DNA of 64,000 nucleotides. Source: Huaxiibacter chinensis (lineage in GTDB: Bacteria; Pseudomonadota; Gammaproteobacteria; Enterobacterales; Enterobacteriaceae). The stretch's first letter is position 1. Every line of letters begins with the position of its first letter. The translations under genes and the position numbers were made by a program. The notes under the pieces were generated by a model. It was not told the DNA's origin and did not search any database. It saw only the letters and a list, made by a program, of their open reading frames with translations. This document shows positions 45,979 to 54,942 of the stretch, in pieces. The DNA lies in the NCBI RefSeq assembly GCF_022171985.1, contig NZ_JAJVHF010000005.1, forward strand, positions 124,001-188,000. The letters run 5' to 3'.

Positions 45979-48615
45979 TTACTCTTCAGCGTCGTCCGCA
46001 ACATCATCGTCGCTTTCGGCTTCTGGCGCGATTTCATCGTCGCCTTCCGCTACGCTGCCGTCGATAGAATCCAGTTCTTCATCGTCGACAGGCTCAGCAA
46101 CACGTTGCAGGCCCACCACGTTTTCATCTTCCGCAGTACGGATGAGGATCACGCCCTGGGTGTTACGCCCTACCACGCTGATCTCTGACACGCGAGTACG
46201 CACCAGCGTACCGGCATCGGTGATCATCATGATCTGATCGCAATCATCAACCTGCACCGCGCCGACAACAGAACCGTTACGCTCGGTCACTTTGATCGAG
46301 ATAACACCCTGCGTGCCGCGTGATTTGGTTGGGTACTCGGCTTCAGCGGTACGTTTACCGTAACCGTTCTGCGTCACGGTCAGGATTGCTCCTTCGCCAC
46401 GCGGAATAATCAGGGAGACAACCGCGTCTTCACCGGCAAGCTTAATACCGCGCACGCCGGTCGCGGTACGTCCCATCGCACGTACGGCGTTTTCTTTGAA
46501 GCGAACGACTTTACCCGCCGCGGAGAACAGCATGACTTCGTCAGTACCAGAGGTCAGATCAACGCCAATCAGCTCGTCGCCTTCGTTCAGGTTCACCGCG
46601 ATGATCCCGGCAGAACGTGGGCGGCTAAACTCGGTCAGCGCCGTTTTCTTCACGGTGCCGCTGGCGGTCGCCATGAAGACGTTAACGCCCTCTTCGTATT
46701 CACGCACCGGCAGAATCGCCGTAATACGTTCGTTCGGCTCAAGCGGCAACAGGTTGACGATTGGGCGACCACGCGCACCACGGCTCGCTTCTGGCAGCTG
46801 GTAAACCTTCATCCAGTACAGACGACCACGGCTTGAGAAGCAGAGGATCGTGTCATGGGTGTTAGCCACCAGCAGGCGGTCAATAAAGTCTTCTTCTTTA
46901 ATACGTGCCGCAGACTTGCCTTTACCACCACGACGTTGTGCTTCGTAGTCGGTCAGCGGCTGATACTTCACATAGCCCTGGTGAGACAGGGTGACCACCA
47001 CATCTTCACGGTTGATCAGGTCTTCAATGTTGATATCAGAAGAGTTCGCGGTAATTTCCGTGCGACGCTCATCGCCGAACTGATCGCGGACCAGTTCCAG
47101 CTCTTCGCGGATCACTTCCATCAGGCGATCGGCGCTGGCAAGAATATGCAGAAGCTCTGCAATCTGCTCCAGCAGCTCTTTATATTCATCGAGCAGTTTT
47201 TCATGCTCAAGGCCGGTCAGTTTCTGCAAACGCAGATCCAGAATAGCCTGCGCCTGCTGCTCGGTCAGGTAGTACTGACCATCACGCACGCCGAACTCAG
47301 GTTCCAGCCACTCAGGACGTGCAGCGTCATCGCCTGCACGTTCGAGCATGGCAGAGACATTACCCAGCGCCCAAGGACGGGCGACCAGACCGGCTTTTGC
47401 CTCAGCAGGCGTTGGCGCACGGCGAATCAACTCAATGATAGGGTCGATGTTTGCCAGAGCAACAGCCAGTGCTTCAAGGATGTGCGCACGGTCGCGGGCT
47501 TTACGCAGTTCGAAAATGGTACGGCGCGTCACCACTTCACGACGGTGACGAACGAACGCGCTCAGAATATCTTTCAGGTTCATGATCTTCGGCTGACCAT
47601 GGTGCAGTGCAACCATGTTGATACCGAAGGAGACCTGAAGCTGAGTCTGGGAGTACAGGTTGTTCAGCACAACCTCGCCCACCGCGTCGCGTTTGATTTC
47701 AATTACGATGCGCATACCGTCTTTATCAGACTCGTCACGCAGCGCGCTGATACCTTCAACACGTTTTTCTTTTACCAGTTCCGCGATCTTCTCGATCAGG
47801 CGCGCTTTGTTGACCTGATACGGGATTTCGTGAACGATAATGGTTTCACGGCCGGTTTTCGCATCTGCTTCCACTTCTGCGCGGGCGCGAATATAAATCT
47901 TACCACGACCGGTACGGTATGCTTCTTCAATACCACGACGGCCATTGATGATGGCAGCCGTTGGGAAGTCCGGACCCGGAATGTGTTCCATCAGCCCTTC
48001 AACGGTAATCTCTTCATCGTCGATGTAGGCGAGACAACCATTGATGACTTCGGTGATGTTGTGCGGCGGAATGTTGGTTGCCATACCCACGGCGATACCG
48101 GAAGAACCGTTAACCAGCAGGTTCGGGATCTTAGTGGGCATAACATCAGGGATACGCTCGGTGCCGTCATAGTTATCGACGAAATCGACCGTCTCTTTTT
48201 CCAGGTCAGCCATCAGCTCGTGGGCGATTTTCGACATACGGATTTCCGTATAACGCATCGCCGCAGCGGAGTCGCCGTCGACAGAACCAAAGTTACCCTG
48301 ACCATCTACCAGCATGTAACGCAAGGAGAATGGCTGCGCCATACGGACGATAGTGTCGTAAACGGCGATATCACCATGCGGGTGATATTTACCGATGACG
48401 TCACCCACGACACGGGCAGATTTTTTGTAGGCTTTATTCCAGTCATTGCCCAATACGTTCATGGCGTATAGTACGCGACGGTGTACCGGCTTCAGGCCAT
48501 CTCGGACGTCCGGCAGCGCACGGCCAACAATGACCGACATCGCATAATCCAGATAGGAGCTCTTAAGCTCTTCCTCGATGTTAACCGGTGTAATTTCTCT
48601 CGCAAGGTCGCTCAT
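45979..48615 (-). CDS. gyrA: DNA gyrase subunit A, carrying Ile83 in the quinolone-resistance region
   Basis: Type II topoisomerase subunit that cuts and reseals DNA to add negative supercoils with GyrB; target of quinolones. 878 residues (E. coli 875). The catalytic tyrosine is Tyr122 (AAMRYTE). The C-terminal beta-pinwheel domain begins near residue 530, with the GyrA-box region RRGGKGK, and the tail is highly acidic. The quinolone-resistance region reads [15 protein letters not shown]: codon 83 is ATC (isoleucine), where susceptible Enterobacteriaceae normally have serine (or threonine); Asp87 is unchanged. S83I is an established resistance substitution. No co-occurring parC data lie in this window. 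Confidence 0.98.
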   Translation of the reverse strand: MSDLAREITPVNIEEELKSSYLDYAMSVIVGRALPDVRDGLKPVHRRVLYAMNVLGNDWNKAYKKSARVVGDVIGKYHPHGDIAVYDTIVRMAQPFSLRYMLVDGQGNFGSVDGDSAAAMRYTEIRMSKIAHELMADLEKETVDFVDNYDGTERIPDVMPTKIPNLLVNGSSGIAVGMATNIPPHNITEVINGCLAYIDDEEITVEGLMEHIPGPDFPTAAIINGRRGIEEAYRTGRGKIYIRARAEVEADAKTGRETIIVHEIPYQVNKARLIEKIAELVKEKRVEGISALRDESDKDGMRIVIEIKRDAVGEVVLNNLYSQTQLQVSFGINMVALHHGQPKIMNLKDILSAFVRHRREVVTRRTIFELRKARDRAHILEALAVALANIDPIIELIRRAPTPAEAKAGLVARPWALGNVSAMLERAGDDAARPEWLEPEFGVRDGQYYLTEQQAQAILDLRLQKLTGLEHEKLLDEYKELLEQIAELLHILASADRLMEVIREELELVRDQFGDERRTEITANSSDINIEDLINREDVVVTLSHQGYVKYQPLTDYEAQRRGGKGKSAARIKEEDFIDRLLVANTHDTILCFSSRGRLYWMKVYQLPEASRGARGRPIVNLLPLEPNERITAILPVREYEEGVNVFMATASGTVKKTALTEFSRPRSAGIIAVNLNEGDELIGVDLTSGTDEVMLFSAAGKVVRFKENAVRAMGRTATGVRGIKLAGEDAVVSLIIPRGEGAILTVTQNGYGKRTAEAEYPTKSRGTQGVISIKVTERNGSVVGAVQVDDCDQIMMITDAGTLVRTRVSEISVVGRNTQGVILIRTAEDENVVGLQRVAEPVDDEELDSIDGSVAEGDDEIAPEAESDDDVADDAEE

Positions 48616-48761
48616 CTAACCGCTATCCCTCTACTGTATCCCGGATTCAAAGGTCGCAAATTATAACACAACCGCTACCAGACAGGTAAACCTGTATGCT
48701 TTATTCGCGGGGATAGCCTGATATACTCGATTGTCTTGCTAAATAAGGAGTAAAAGCGCCC

Positions 48762-49490
48762 ATGAATGCCGAAAAATCACCGGTGGCTCACAACGTAGAC
48801 CATGCAGAGATCGCCAAATTTGAAGCGGTGGCGTCCCGCTGGTGGGATCTTGAGGGTGAATTCAAACCTCTGCACCGTATTAACCCGCTGCGTCTGGGCT
48901 ATATCGCGGAGCGTTCCGGCGGCCTGTTCGGTAAGAAAATCCTCGACGTCGGCTGCGGCGGCGGGATCCTCGCAGAGAGCATGGCGCGCGAAGGCGCGAC
49001 GGTGACAGGTCTTGATATGGGCTTTGAGCCCCTGCAGGTTGCCCGTCTTCATGCGCTGGAATCCGGGGTGCAGGTGGACTATGTGCAGGAAACCGTCGAA
49101 GAACATGCGGCGAATCATGCCCATCAGTACGACGTGGTGACCTGCATGGAGATGCTGGAGCACGTTCCCGATCCACAGTCCGTTGTGCAGGCCTGCGCAA
49201 AGCTGGTCAAACCGGGCGGCCAGGTGTTCTTCTCAACCATCAACCGTAACGGCAAAGCCTGGCTGATGGCGGTGGTTGGCGCGGAATATGTGCTGCGCAT
49301 GGTGCCGAAGGGCACGCATGATGTGAAGAAATTTATCAAGCCAGCGGAATTATTAGGCTGGGTGGATCGGACCGGGCTTAAAGAGCAGCATATCACTGGT
49401 CTGCATTACAACCCGTTAACCGATAAATTTAAGCTGGGTGCGGGGGTGGATGTTAACTATATGTTGCATACGACCGCCAAAAAAGACTAA
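48762..49490 (+). CDS. ubiG: Ubiquinone biosynthesis O-methyltransferase UbiG
   Basis: SAM-dependent enzyme performing both O-methylation steps of ubiquinone synthesis, including the last. 242 residues (E. coli 240). SAM motif [13 protein letters not shown] at about 63-74, motif II-like [13 protein letters not shown] and post-[18 protein letters not shown] are intact. AAGGAG lies 10 bp before the ATG. It is divergent from gyrA, with 146 bp between. Confidence 0.97.
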   Translation: MNAEKSPVAHNVDHAEIAKFEAVASRWWDLEGEFKPLHRINPLRLGYIAERSGGLFGKKILDVGCGGGILAESMAREGATVTGLDMGFEPLQVARLHALESGVQVDYVQETVEEHAANHAHQYDVVTCMEMLEHVPDPQSVVQACAKLVKPGGQVFFSTINRNGKAWLMAVVGAEYVLRMVPKGTHDVKKFIKPAELLGWVDRTGLKEQHITGLHYNPLTDKFKLGAGVDVNYMLHTTAKKD

Positions 49491-49513
49491 CGTCATCGAA
49501 TAATCTTATAAAG

Positions 49514-49538
49514 ATTGCGCAGCATCATGTTGCGCAAT
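49514..49538 (+). terminator. Hairpin downstream of ubiG
   Basis: Inverted repeat ATTGCGCA / TGCGCAAT around a 9-nt loop, 24 bp past the ubiG stop. There is no T-run, so termination strength is uncertain. Confidence 0.45.
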
Positions 49539-49839
49539 TCTGACCTCCCGTTGAAGAAATCAGCACTCGATCAAATTTTCATTTTTTTTTCTACATTATT
49601 GACATCACGTCCAGGCCTTACGGTACGAGGACTTAGCCTTTTTTACGCTCTGACAACCTCATTTTAACGTCAAAATCAACTCTTGTGCTGAAAAGATTCG
49701 ATACTAGAATACTCACCATATAGCGTTCATTTAATCGCAAACCCCCTATATATAGTATTTATCCACAGAGTTAGTCACAAGACGGACCTGTGGATAAGCG
49801 GGGGGATATTTTTTATTTCACGGACAGGTAAAAAACCAC
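49539..49839 (+). promoter_or_regulatory. nrdA promoter region with NrdR boxes and paired DnaA boxes
   Basis: A 10-bp dyad CTATATATAG (49746-49755) and a weaker CCATATAGCG (49716-49725), centred 30 bp apart, fit a tandem NrdR-box pair. Two perfect DnaA boxes follow in inverted orientation: TTATCCACA at 49759-49767 and its complement TGTGGATAA at 49789-49797. This matches the known E. coli nrdAB control by NrdR and DnaA. A T-rich stretch lies at about 49575-49600. No ORF. Confidence 0.8.
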
Positions 49840-52125
49840 ATGAATCAGAGTCTGCTGGTGACAAAGCGCGACGGTACCACTGAGCGTATCAATCTCGACA
49901 AAATCCATCGAGTTCTCGACTGGGCAGCAGAAGGACTGAGCAACGTATCTATTTCCCAGGTTGAGCTGCGTTCACACATCCAGTTCTATGACGGCATCAA
50001 AACGTCTGATATCCATGAAACCATCATCAAGGCGGCTGCCGATCTGATCTCTCGTGAGGCACCGGATTATCAGTACCTCGCTGCCCGCCTGGCCATTTTC
50101 CACCTGCGCAAAAAAGCGTACGGTCAGTTCGAGCCACCCGCGCTGTTTGACCACGTTTCAAAAATGGTCTCCCTGGGTAAATACGACAGGCATCTGCTGG
50201 AAGACTACACGGAAGAAGAGTTCGAGCAGATGAACGGGTTTATCGATCACTGGCGCGATATGAACTTCTCTTACGCAGCGGTGAAGCAGCTCGAAGGCAA
50301 ATACCTTGTTCAGAACCGTGTGAGCGGCGAAATCTACGAGAGCGCCCAGTTCCTGTACATTCTGGTGGCGGCTTGCCTGTTCTCTAACTACCCGCGTGCC
50401 ACCCGTCTGGAATACGTGAAGCGTTTCTACGATGCGGTCTCTACGTTCAAAATTTCTCTGCCAACGCCAATCATGTCCGGCGTGCGCACCCCGACGCGTC
50501 AGTTCAGCTCGTGCGTTCTGATCGAGTGCGGCGATAGCCTTGATTCCATTAACGCCACCTCCAGCGCCATCGTGAAATACGTCTCCCAGCGTGCCGGTAT
50601 TGGTATTAACGCGGGCCGTATTCGTGCCCTGGGTAGCCCAATCCGCGGCGGTGAAGCGTTCCACACCGGCTGTATCCCGTTCTACAAGCATTTCCAGACG
50701 GCGGTTAAATCCTGCTCTCAGGGCGGCGTGCGCGGCGGTGCGGCTACGCTGTTCTACCCGATGTGGCATCTGGAAGTGGAAAGCCTGCTGGTGCTGAAAA
50801 ACAACCGTGGTGTTGAAGGCAACCGCGTGCGTCATATGGATTATGGCGTGCAGATCAACAAACTGATGTACACCCGTCTGCTGAAGGGCCAGGACATTAC
50901 CCTGTTCAGCCCGTCTGACGTCCCGGGCCTGTACGATGCCTTCTTCGCCGACCAGGACGAATTTGAGCGTTTGTACACCCAGTACGAACAGGATGACAGC
51001 ATCCGTAAGCAGCGCGTGAAAGCCGTCGACCTGTTCTCTCTGATGATGCAGGAGCGTGCCTCCACGGGCCGTATCTACATTCAGAACGTCGACCACTGCA
51101 ACACTCACAGCCCGTTCGATCCGGCCGTTGCGCCTGTGCGTCAGTCTAACCTGTGCCTGGAAATCGCGCTGCCGACCAAGCCGCTGTATGACGTGAATGA
51201 CGAAAACGGTGAAATTGCCCTCTGCACGCTGTCTGCGTTTAACCTTGGCGCGATTAAGAGCCTGGATGAACTGGAAGAGCTGGCGGTGCTGGCCGTTCGC
51301 GCCCTCGATGCCCTGCTGGACTACCAGGATTACCCAATCCCTGCGGCGAAACGCGGTGCAATGGGGCGTCGTACGCTGGGTATCGGCGTAATTAACTTCG
51401 CCTACTGGCTGGCGAAAAACGGTAAACGCTACTCCGACGGCAGCGCAAACAACCTGACCCATCAGACTTTTGAAGCGATTCAGTACTATCTCATGAAAGC
51501 GTCAAACGAGCTGGCTAAAGAGCAAGGCGCGTGCCCGTGGTTCAACGAGACTACCTACGCGCAAGGCATTTTGCCGATCGATACCTATAAAAAGGATCTC
51601 GACGCCATCACCAGCGAACCGCTGCATCTGGACTGGGAAGCGCTGCGTGAATCGATCAAAACGCACGGTCTGCGTAACTCCACGCTCTCTGCGCTGATGC
51701 CTTCTGAGACGTCCTCGCAGATCTCCAATGCGACGAACGGCATTGAGCCGCCGCGCGGCTACGTGAGTATCAAAGCATCGAAAGATGGCGTGCTGCGTCA
51801 GGTTGTGCCGGACTACGAGCTGCTGAAAGATAACTACGAACTGCTGTGGGAAATGCCGAACAACGACGGTTATCTGCAGCTGGTCGGTATCATGCAGAAG
51901 TTTATCGATCAGTCGATCTCTGCCAATACCAACTACGATCCAACGCGCTTCCCGTCTGGCAAAGTCCCGATGCAGCAACTGCTGAAAGACCTGCTGACTG
52001 CCTACAAGTTTGGCGTGAAAACCCTGTACTATCACAACACCCGTGATGGGGCTGAAGATGCGCAGGACGACATGGCGCCTTCTATTCAGGACGATGGCTG
52101 CGAAAGCGGCGCATGTAAGATCTAA
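49840..52125 (+). CDS. nrdA: Ribonucleoside-diphosphate reductase class Ia, alpha subunit
   Basis: Large subunit of the aerobic ribonucleotide reductase that makes dNDPs. 761 residues, as in E. coli. The N-terminal ATP-cone (about 5-95) is the activity site. Active-site cysteines are Cys225, Cys439 (thiyl radical) and Cys462. The C-terminal redox pair is Cys754/Cys759 in CESGACKI. All are at the E. coli positions. It is first of nrdA-nrdB-yfaE; a palindromic repeat begins 6 bp after its stop codon, between it and nrdB. Confidence 0.98.
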   Translation: MNQSLLVTKRDGTTERINLDKIHRVLDWAAEGLSNVSISQVELRSHIQFYDGIKTSDIHETIIKAAADLISREAPDYQYLAARLAIFHLRKKAYGQFEPPALFDHVSKMVSLGKYDRHLLEDYTEEEFEQMNGFIDHWRDMNFSYAAVKQLEGKYLVQNRVSGEIYESAQFLYILVAACLFSNYPRATRLEYVKRFYDAVSTFKISLPTPIMSGVRTPTRQFSSCVLIECGDSLDSINATSSAIVKYVSQRAGIGINAGRIRALGSPIRGGEAFHTGCIPFYKHFQTAVKSCSQGGVRGGAATLFYPMWHLEVESLLVLKNNRGVEGNRVRHMDYGVQINKLMYTRLLKGQDITLFSPSDVPGLYDAFFADQDEFERLYTQYEQDDSIRKQRVKAVDLFSLMMQERASTGRIYIQNVDHCNTHSPFDPAVAPVRQSNLCLEIALPTKPLYDVNDENGEIALCTLSAFNLGAIKSLDELEELAVLAVRALDALLDYQDYPIPAAKRGAMGRRTLGIGVINFAYWLAKNGKRYSDGSANNLTHQTFEAIQYYLMKASNELAKEQGACPWFNETTYAQGILPIDTYKKDLDAITSEPLHLDWEALRESIKTHGLRNSTLSALMPSETSSQISNATNGIEPPRGYVSIKASKDGVLRQVVPDYELLKDNYELLWEMPNNDGYLQLVGIMQKFIDQSISANTNYDPTRFPSGKVPMQQLLKDLLTAYKFGVKTLYYHNTRDGAEDAQDDMAPSIQDDGCESGACKI

Positions 52126-52130
52126 TAAAT

Positions 52131-52207
52131 CCCCTCACCCTAACCCTCTCCCACTGGGAGAGGGAACTCTTTCCCCCCCTCCCTGTGGGAGAGGGCCGGG
52201 GTGAGGG
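52131..52207. repeat. Palindromic CCCTCACCC/CTCTCCC repeat between nrdA and nrdB
   Basis: An outer inverted repeat CCCTCACCC ... GGGGTGAGGG encloses a perfect hairpin CCCTCTCCC-ACT-GGGAGAGGG (52144-52164) and a second degenerate copy (CCCTGTGGGAGAGGG). It ends about 10 bp before the nrdB ribosome-binding region. The same motif occurs in the array at 53616-53869. E. coli K-12 has no comparable element that I recall here. Confidence 0.85.
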
Positions 52208-52230
52208 AAATAACACCACAGGACACACTC

Positions 52231-53361
52231 ATGGCATATACCACCTTTTCACAGACGAAAAACGACCAGCTTAAAGAGCCGATGTTTTTTGGCCAGCCGG
52301 TCAACGTGGCACGCTACGATCAGCAAAAATATGACATCTTCGAAAAGCTGATTGAAAAGCAACTCTCCTTCTTCTGGCGTCCGGAAGAGGTCGACGTGTC
52401 GCGCGATCGTATCGACTTCCATGCGCTGCCGGATCATGAAAAGCACATTTTCCTGAGCAACCTGAAGTACCAGACGCTGCTCGACTCTATCCAGGGCCGT
52501 AGCCCGAACGTGGCGCTGCTGCCGCTGATCTCCATTCCGGAGCTGGAAACCTGGGTAGAAACCTGGGCGTTCTCCGAGACTATCCACTCTCGCTCTTACA
52601 CCCATATCATCCGCAATATCGTGAACGATCCGGCGGTGGTGTTTGACGATATCGTCACGAACGAGCAGATCCAGAAGCGCGCTGAAGGCATTGCCCATTA
52701 CTACGACGAGCTGATCGAAATGACCAGCTACTGGCATCTGCTGGGTGAAGGCACGCACAACGTTAACGGTAAAACCATTACCGTGAACCTGCGCGCGCTG
52801 AAAAAACAGCTCTATCTGTGCCTGATGAGCGTGAACGCGCTGGAAGCGATTCGTTTCTACGTCAGCTTCGCCTGCTCCTTCGCCTTTGCAGAACGCAAGC
52901 TGATGGAAGGTAACGCCAAAATCATTCGTCTGATTGCCCGTGATGAAGCCCTGCACCTGACCGGCACCCAGCATATGCTGAACCTGTTGCGCAGCGGCAC
53001 GGACGATCCGGAGATGGCAGAGATTGCCGAAGAGTGCAAACAGGAGTGCTATGACCTGTTCGTGCTGGCGGCCCAGCAGGAGAAAGAGTGGGCAGATTAT
53101 CTGTTCCGCGACGGCTCAATGATTGGCCTTAACAAAGATATCCTGTGCCAGTACGTTGAGTACATCACCAACATCCGTATGCAGGCGGTTGGGCTTGAAC
53201 TGCCGTTCAAAACCCGCTCTAACCCGATCCCGTGGATCAATACCTGGCTGGTATCCGATAACGTGCAGGTGGCGCCGCAGGAAGTGGAAGTGAGCTCCTA
53301 TCTGGTCGGACAGATTGACTCTGAGGTCAATACCGACGACCTGAGCGACTTCCAGCTCTGA
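52231..53361 (+). CDS. nrdB: Ribonucleoside-diphosphate reductase class Ia, beta subunit
   Basis: Small subunit that houses the diferric-tyrosyl radical cofactor used by NrdA. ATG 52231 ([10 protein letters not shown]) is chosen, preceded by AGGA; it gives 376 residues, as in E. coli. The 10 in-frame codons upstream belong to the repeat and leader. The radical tyrosine is Tyr123 counting Met1 (Tyr122 in mature numbering, HSRSYTHI). Iron ligands include the Asp of LLDSIQG, the Glu/His of FSETIHS and the DEALH motif. yfaE starts at its stop (TGATG overlap). Confidence 0.98.
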   Translation: MAYTTFSQTKNDQLKEPMFFGQPVNVARYDQQKYDIFEKLIEKQLSFFWRPEEVDVSRDRIDFHALPDHEKHIFLSNLKYQTLLDSIQGRSPNVALLPLISIPELETWVETWAFSETIHSRSYTHIIRNIVNDPAVVFDDIVTNEQIQKRAEGIAHYYDELIEMTSYWHLLGEGTHNVNGKTITVNLRALKKQLYLCLMSVNALEAIRFYVSFACSFAFAERKLMEGNAKIIRLIARDEALHLTGTQHMLNLLRSGTDDPEMAEIAEECKQECYDLFVLAAQQEKEWADYLFRDGSMIGLNKDILCQYVEYITNIRMQAVGLELPFKTRSNPIPWINTWLVSDNVQVAPQEVEVSSYLVGQIDSEVNTDDLSDFQL

Positions 53362-53615
53362 TGAGCCGCGTAACGCTCAGCCTTTCCGGTACCGAAGTTC
53401 TGTGCCGGGAAGAGCACGCTTCCCTGTTGATTGCGCTTGAAGCGCATCAGGTCGACGTGGAGTACCAGTGTCGCTCGGGATATTGCGGCTCATGCCGCTG
53501 CCGCTTAGTCGCCGGTCAAGTAGACTGGCTGACCGAACCGCTGGCCTTTATCAACGAAGGTGAAATTTTGCCCTGCTGTTGCCGGGCGAAAGGCGATATC
53601 GAAATCGAGATGTAA
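53361..53615 (+). CDS. yfaE: 2Fe-2S ferredoxin-like protein YfaE
   Basis: Small plant-type ferredoxin that maintains the NrdB diferric-tyrosyl cofactor by supplying electrons. 84 residues, as in E. coli. Cluster ligands lie in YQCRSGYCGSCRC (Cys37, Cys42, Cys45) with the fourth in the PCCCRA segment (residues 72-74). Its ATG overlaps the nrdB stop by one base, so translation is coupled. The 95-bp tandem repeat begins right at its stop codon. Confidence 0.97.
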   Translation: MSRVTLSLSGTEVLCREEHASLLIALEAHQVDVEYQCRSGYCGSCRCRLVAGQVDWLTEPLAFINEGEILPCCCRAKGDIEIEM

Positions 53616-53869
53616 CCCCCGCCCTGGTCACCTCTCCCGTAGGAGAGGTTTAAGGTGAGGGCATCAGGCCGCAGAGCCATAATTTCGGTAGCGGCTTCAC
53701 AACAACACTGCACCCGCCCTTGTCCCCTCTCCCGTGGGAGAGGGTTAGGGTGAGGGCATCAGGCCGCAGAGCCATAATTTCGGTAGCAGCTTCACAACAA
53801 CACTGCACCCGCCTTTCTCCCCTCTCCCGTGGGAGAGGGTTAGGGTGAGGGCATCAGGCCGTAGAGCCT
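53616..53869. repeat. 95-bp tandem repeat array, about 2.7 copies
   Basis: Copy 1 spans 53616-53710, copy 2 53711-53805 and partial copy 3 53806-53869. Landmark GCATCAGGCCG recurs at 53661, 53756 and 53851, exactly 95 bp apart. Each copy carries a hairpin: ACCTCTCC / GGAGAGGT in copy 1, CCCTCTCCC / GGGAGAGGG in copies 2 and 3. Each hairpin is followed by a GGTGAGGGCATCAGGCCG-type tail. Copies 2 and 3 differ by only a few bases, so the duplication is recent. The array fills the whole gap between convergent yfaE and glpQ and may also act as a terminator. Confidence 0.95.
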
Positions 53870-53873
53870 GACC

Positions 53874-54932
53874 TTATTTCTTCTGAATAAATTCCACCGC
53901 TTTGTCCGGGAAATCGGTAAACAATCCGTCCACTCCGGCCTGATTGTACAGCACGTCGTAAAGCTGATTCACATCCGTGGCATACGCGGGGAGCTGGTCG
54001 GCACGCACGGTGTAAGGATGCACCTGGAGATGATCGCTATGCGCCTCTTTCACCATGGCCGTCAGCTTCACCTGCCCTGGTGACGATCCTTCCGCCACCA
54101 GCATATGGTAATCCGGGCCAATACCGTCAGCATACTGCGCAATCTGCTTCATCGCCCCGGGCTTAAACATCCAGTCATAGCTGTAGTTCACCCATGTCCC
54201 GTCCGGCTGCTTTTCCTGGGTTTCATTCCAGTCGGTGTAAGCGATCAACTGGACAAGATTCAGGTTCATGCCCATTTTCGGCTCCAGCTCATTTTTGATG
54301 CGCTTCAGTTCTGCGGCATCAAAGCATTGCAGGTAAACCTTGTCCTTTTTGCTGGTGTAACCGTACTTTTTCAGCACCTCCAGCGTTTTCGCGGCGATAT
54401 CCTTGCCTTCCTGATGGTGGAACCACGGCGCTTTAATCTCCGGGTAAATCCCGATGTTCTTCCCGGTTGAATGGTTTAGCCCCTGAACAAACTCAATCTC
54501 CTCTTCAAAGGTATGAATACGGAAATCGGATTTGCCCATCGGGAAACGCCCCGGATACACCTGAACCTGTTTACCCTTTTCCAGCTCAAACCCTTCGGTG
54601 AATTTCAGCGAGCGAATTTCATCCAGCGTAAAATCAATGGCATAGTAACGGCCATCTTTTCGTGCGCGGTCCGGAAAACGTGTTGCCACGTCGGTCACAC
54701 GATCCAGATAGTGATCGTGGAGAACGACCAGATGGTCGTCCTTCGTCATCACCAGATCCTGCTCAAGGTAGTCGGCGCCCTGCGCATAGGCCATTGCCTT
54801 AGCCGGAAGCGTATGTTCCGGCAAATAGCCACTGGCGCCGCGATGGGCGATCACAATTTTCTCTGCCGCCATCGCCTGAACGCTGAGCAGGCCGGCCAAC
54901 AGCATACCGGTTGCAATACGGGTACAGTTCAT
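53874..54932 (-). CDS. glpQ: Periplasmic glycerophosphodiester phosphodiesterase GlpQ
   Basis: Hydrolyses glycerophosphodiesters from phospholipid breakdown to glycerol 3-phosphate, which GlpT imports. ATG 54932 is chosen: AGGAG lies 6 bases upstream and a signal peptide follows (MNCTRIATGM...SVQAMA). The result is 352 residues against 358 in E. coli; a longer start at 54989 would sit inside glpT. GDPD motifs AHRGASGYLPEHT, DYLEQDLVMTKD and VLHDHYLDRVTD are intact. 10 bp separate it from glpT, so glpTQ is one operon. Confidence 0.96.
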   Translation of the reverse strand: MNCTRIATGMLLAGLLSVQAMAAEKIVIAHRGASGYLPEHTLPAKAMAYAQGADYLEQDLVMTKDDHLVVLHDHYLDRVTDVATRFPDRARKDGRYYAIDFTLDEIRSLKFTEGFELEKGKQVQVYPGRFPMGKSDFRIHTFEEEIEFVQGLNHSTGKNIGIYPEIKAPWFHHQEGKDIAAKTLEVLKKYGYTSKKDKVYLQCFDAAELKRIKNELEPKMGMNLNLVQLIAYTDWNETQEKQPDGTWVNYSYDWMFKPGAMKQIAQYADGIGPDYHMLVAEGSSPGQVKLTAMVKEAHSDHLQVHPYTVRADQLPAYATDVNQLYDVLYNQAGVDGLFTDFPDKAVEFIQKK

Positions 54933-54942
54933 CACCTGCTCC

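Noticed and set aside
46855..48471. A 538-codon open frame on the plus strand, antisense to gyrA
   Set aside because: It lies wholly inside gyrA, has no ribosome-binding site, and its product has no recognisable domain. Long antisense frames are common opposite highly biased GC-rich codons.
50158..51462. A 434-codon open frame antisense to nrdA
   Set aside because: Fully nested in nrdA, without a start signal or family resemblance; shadow of strong codon bias.
53616..53869. CRISPR-like array
   Set aside because: The repeat is 95 bp in direct tandem with no unique spacers between copies, and there are no cas genes.
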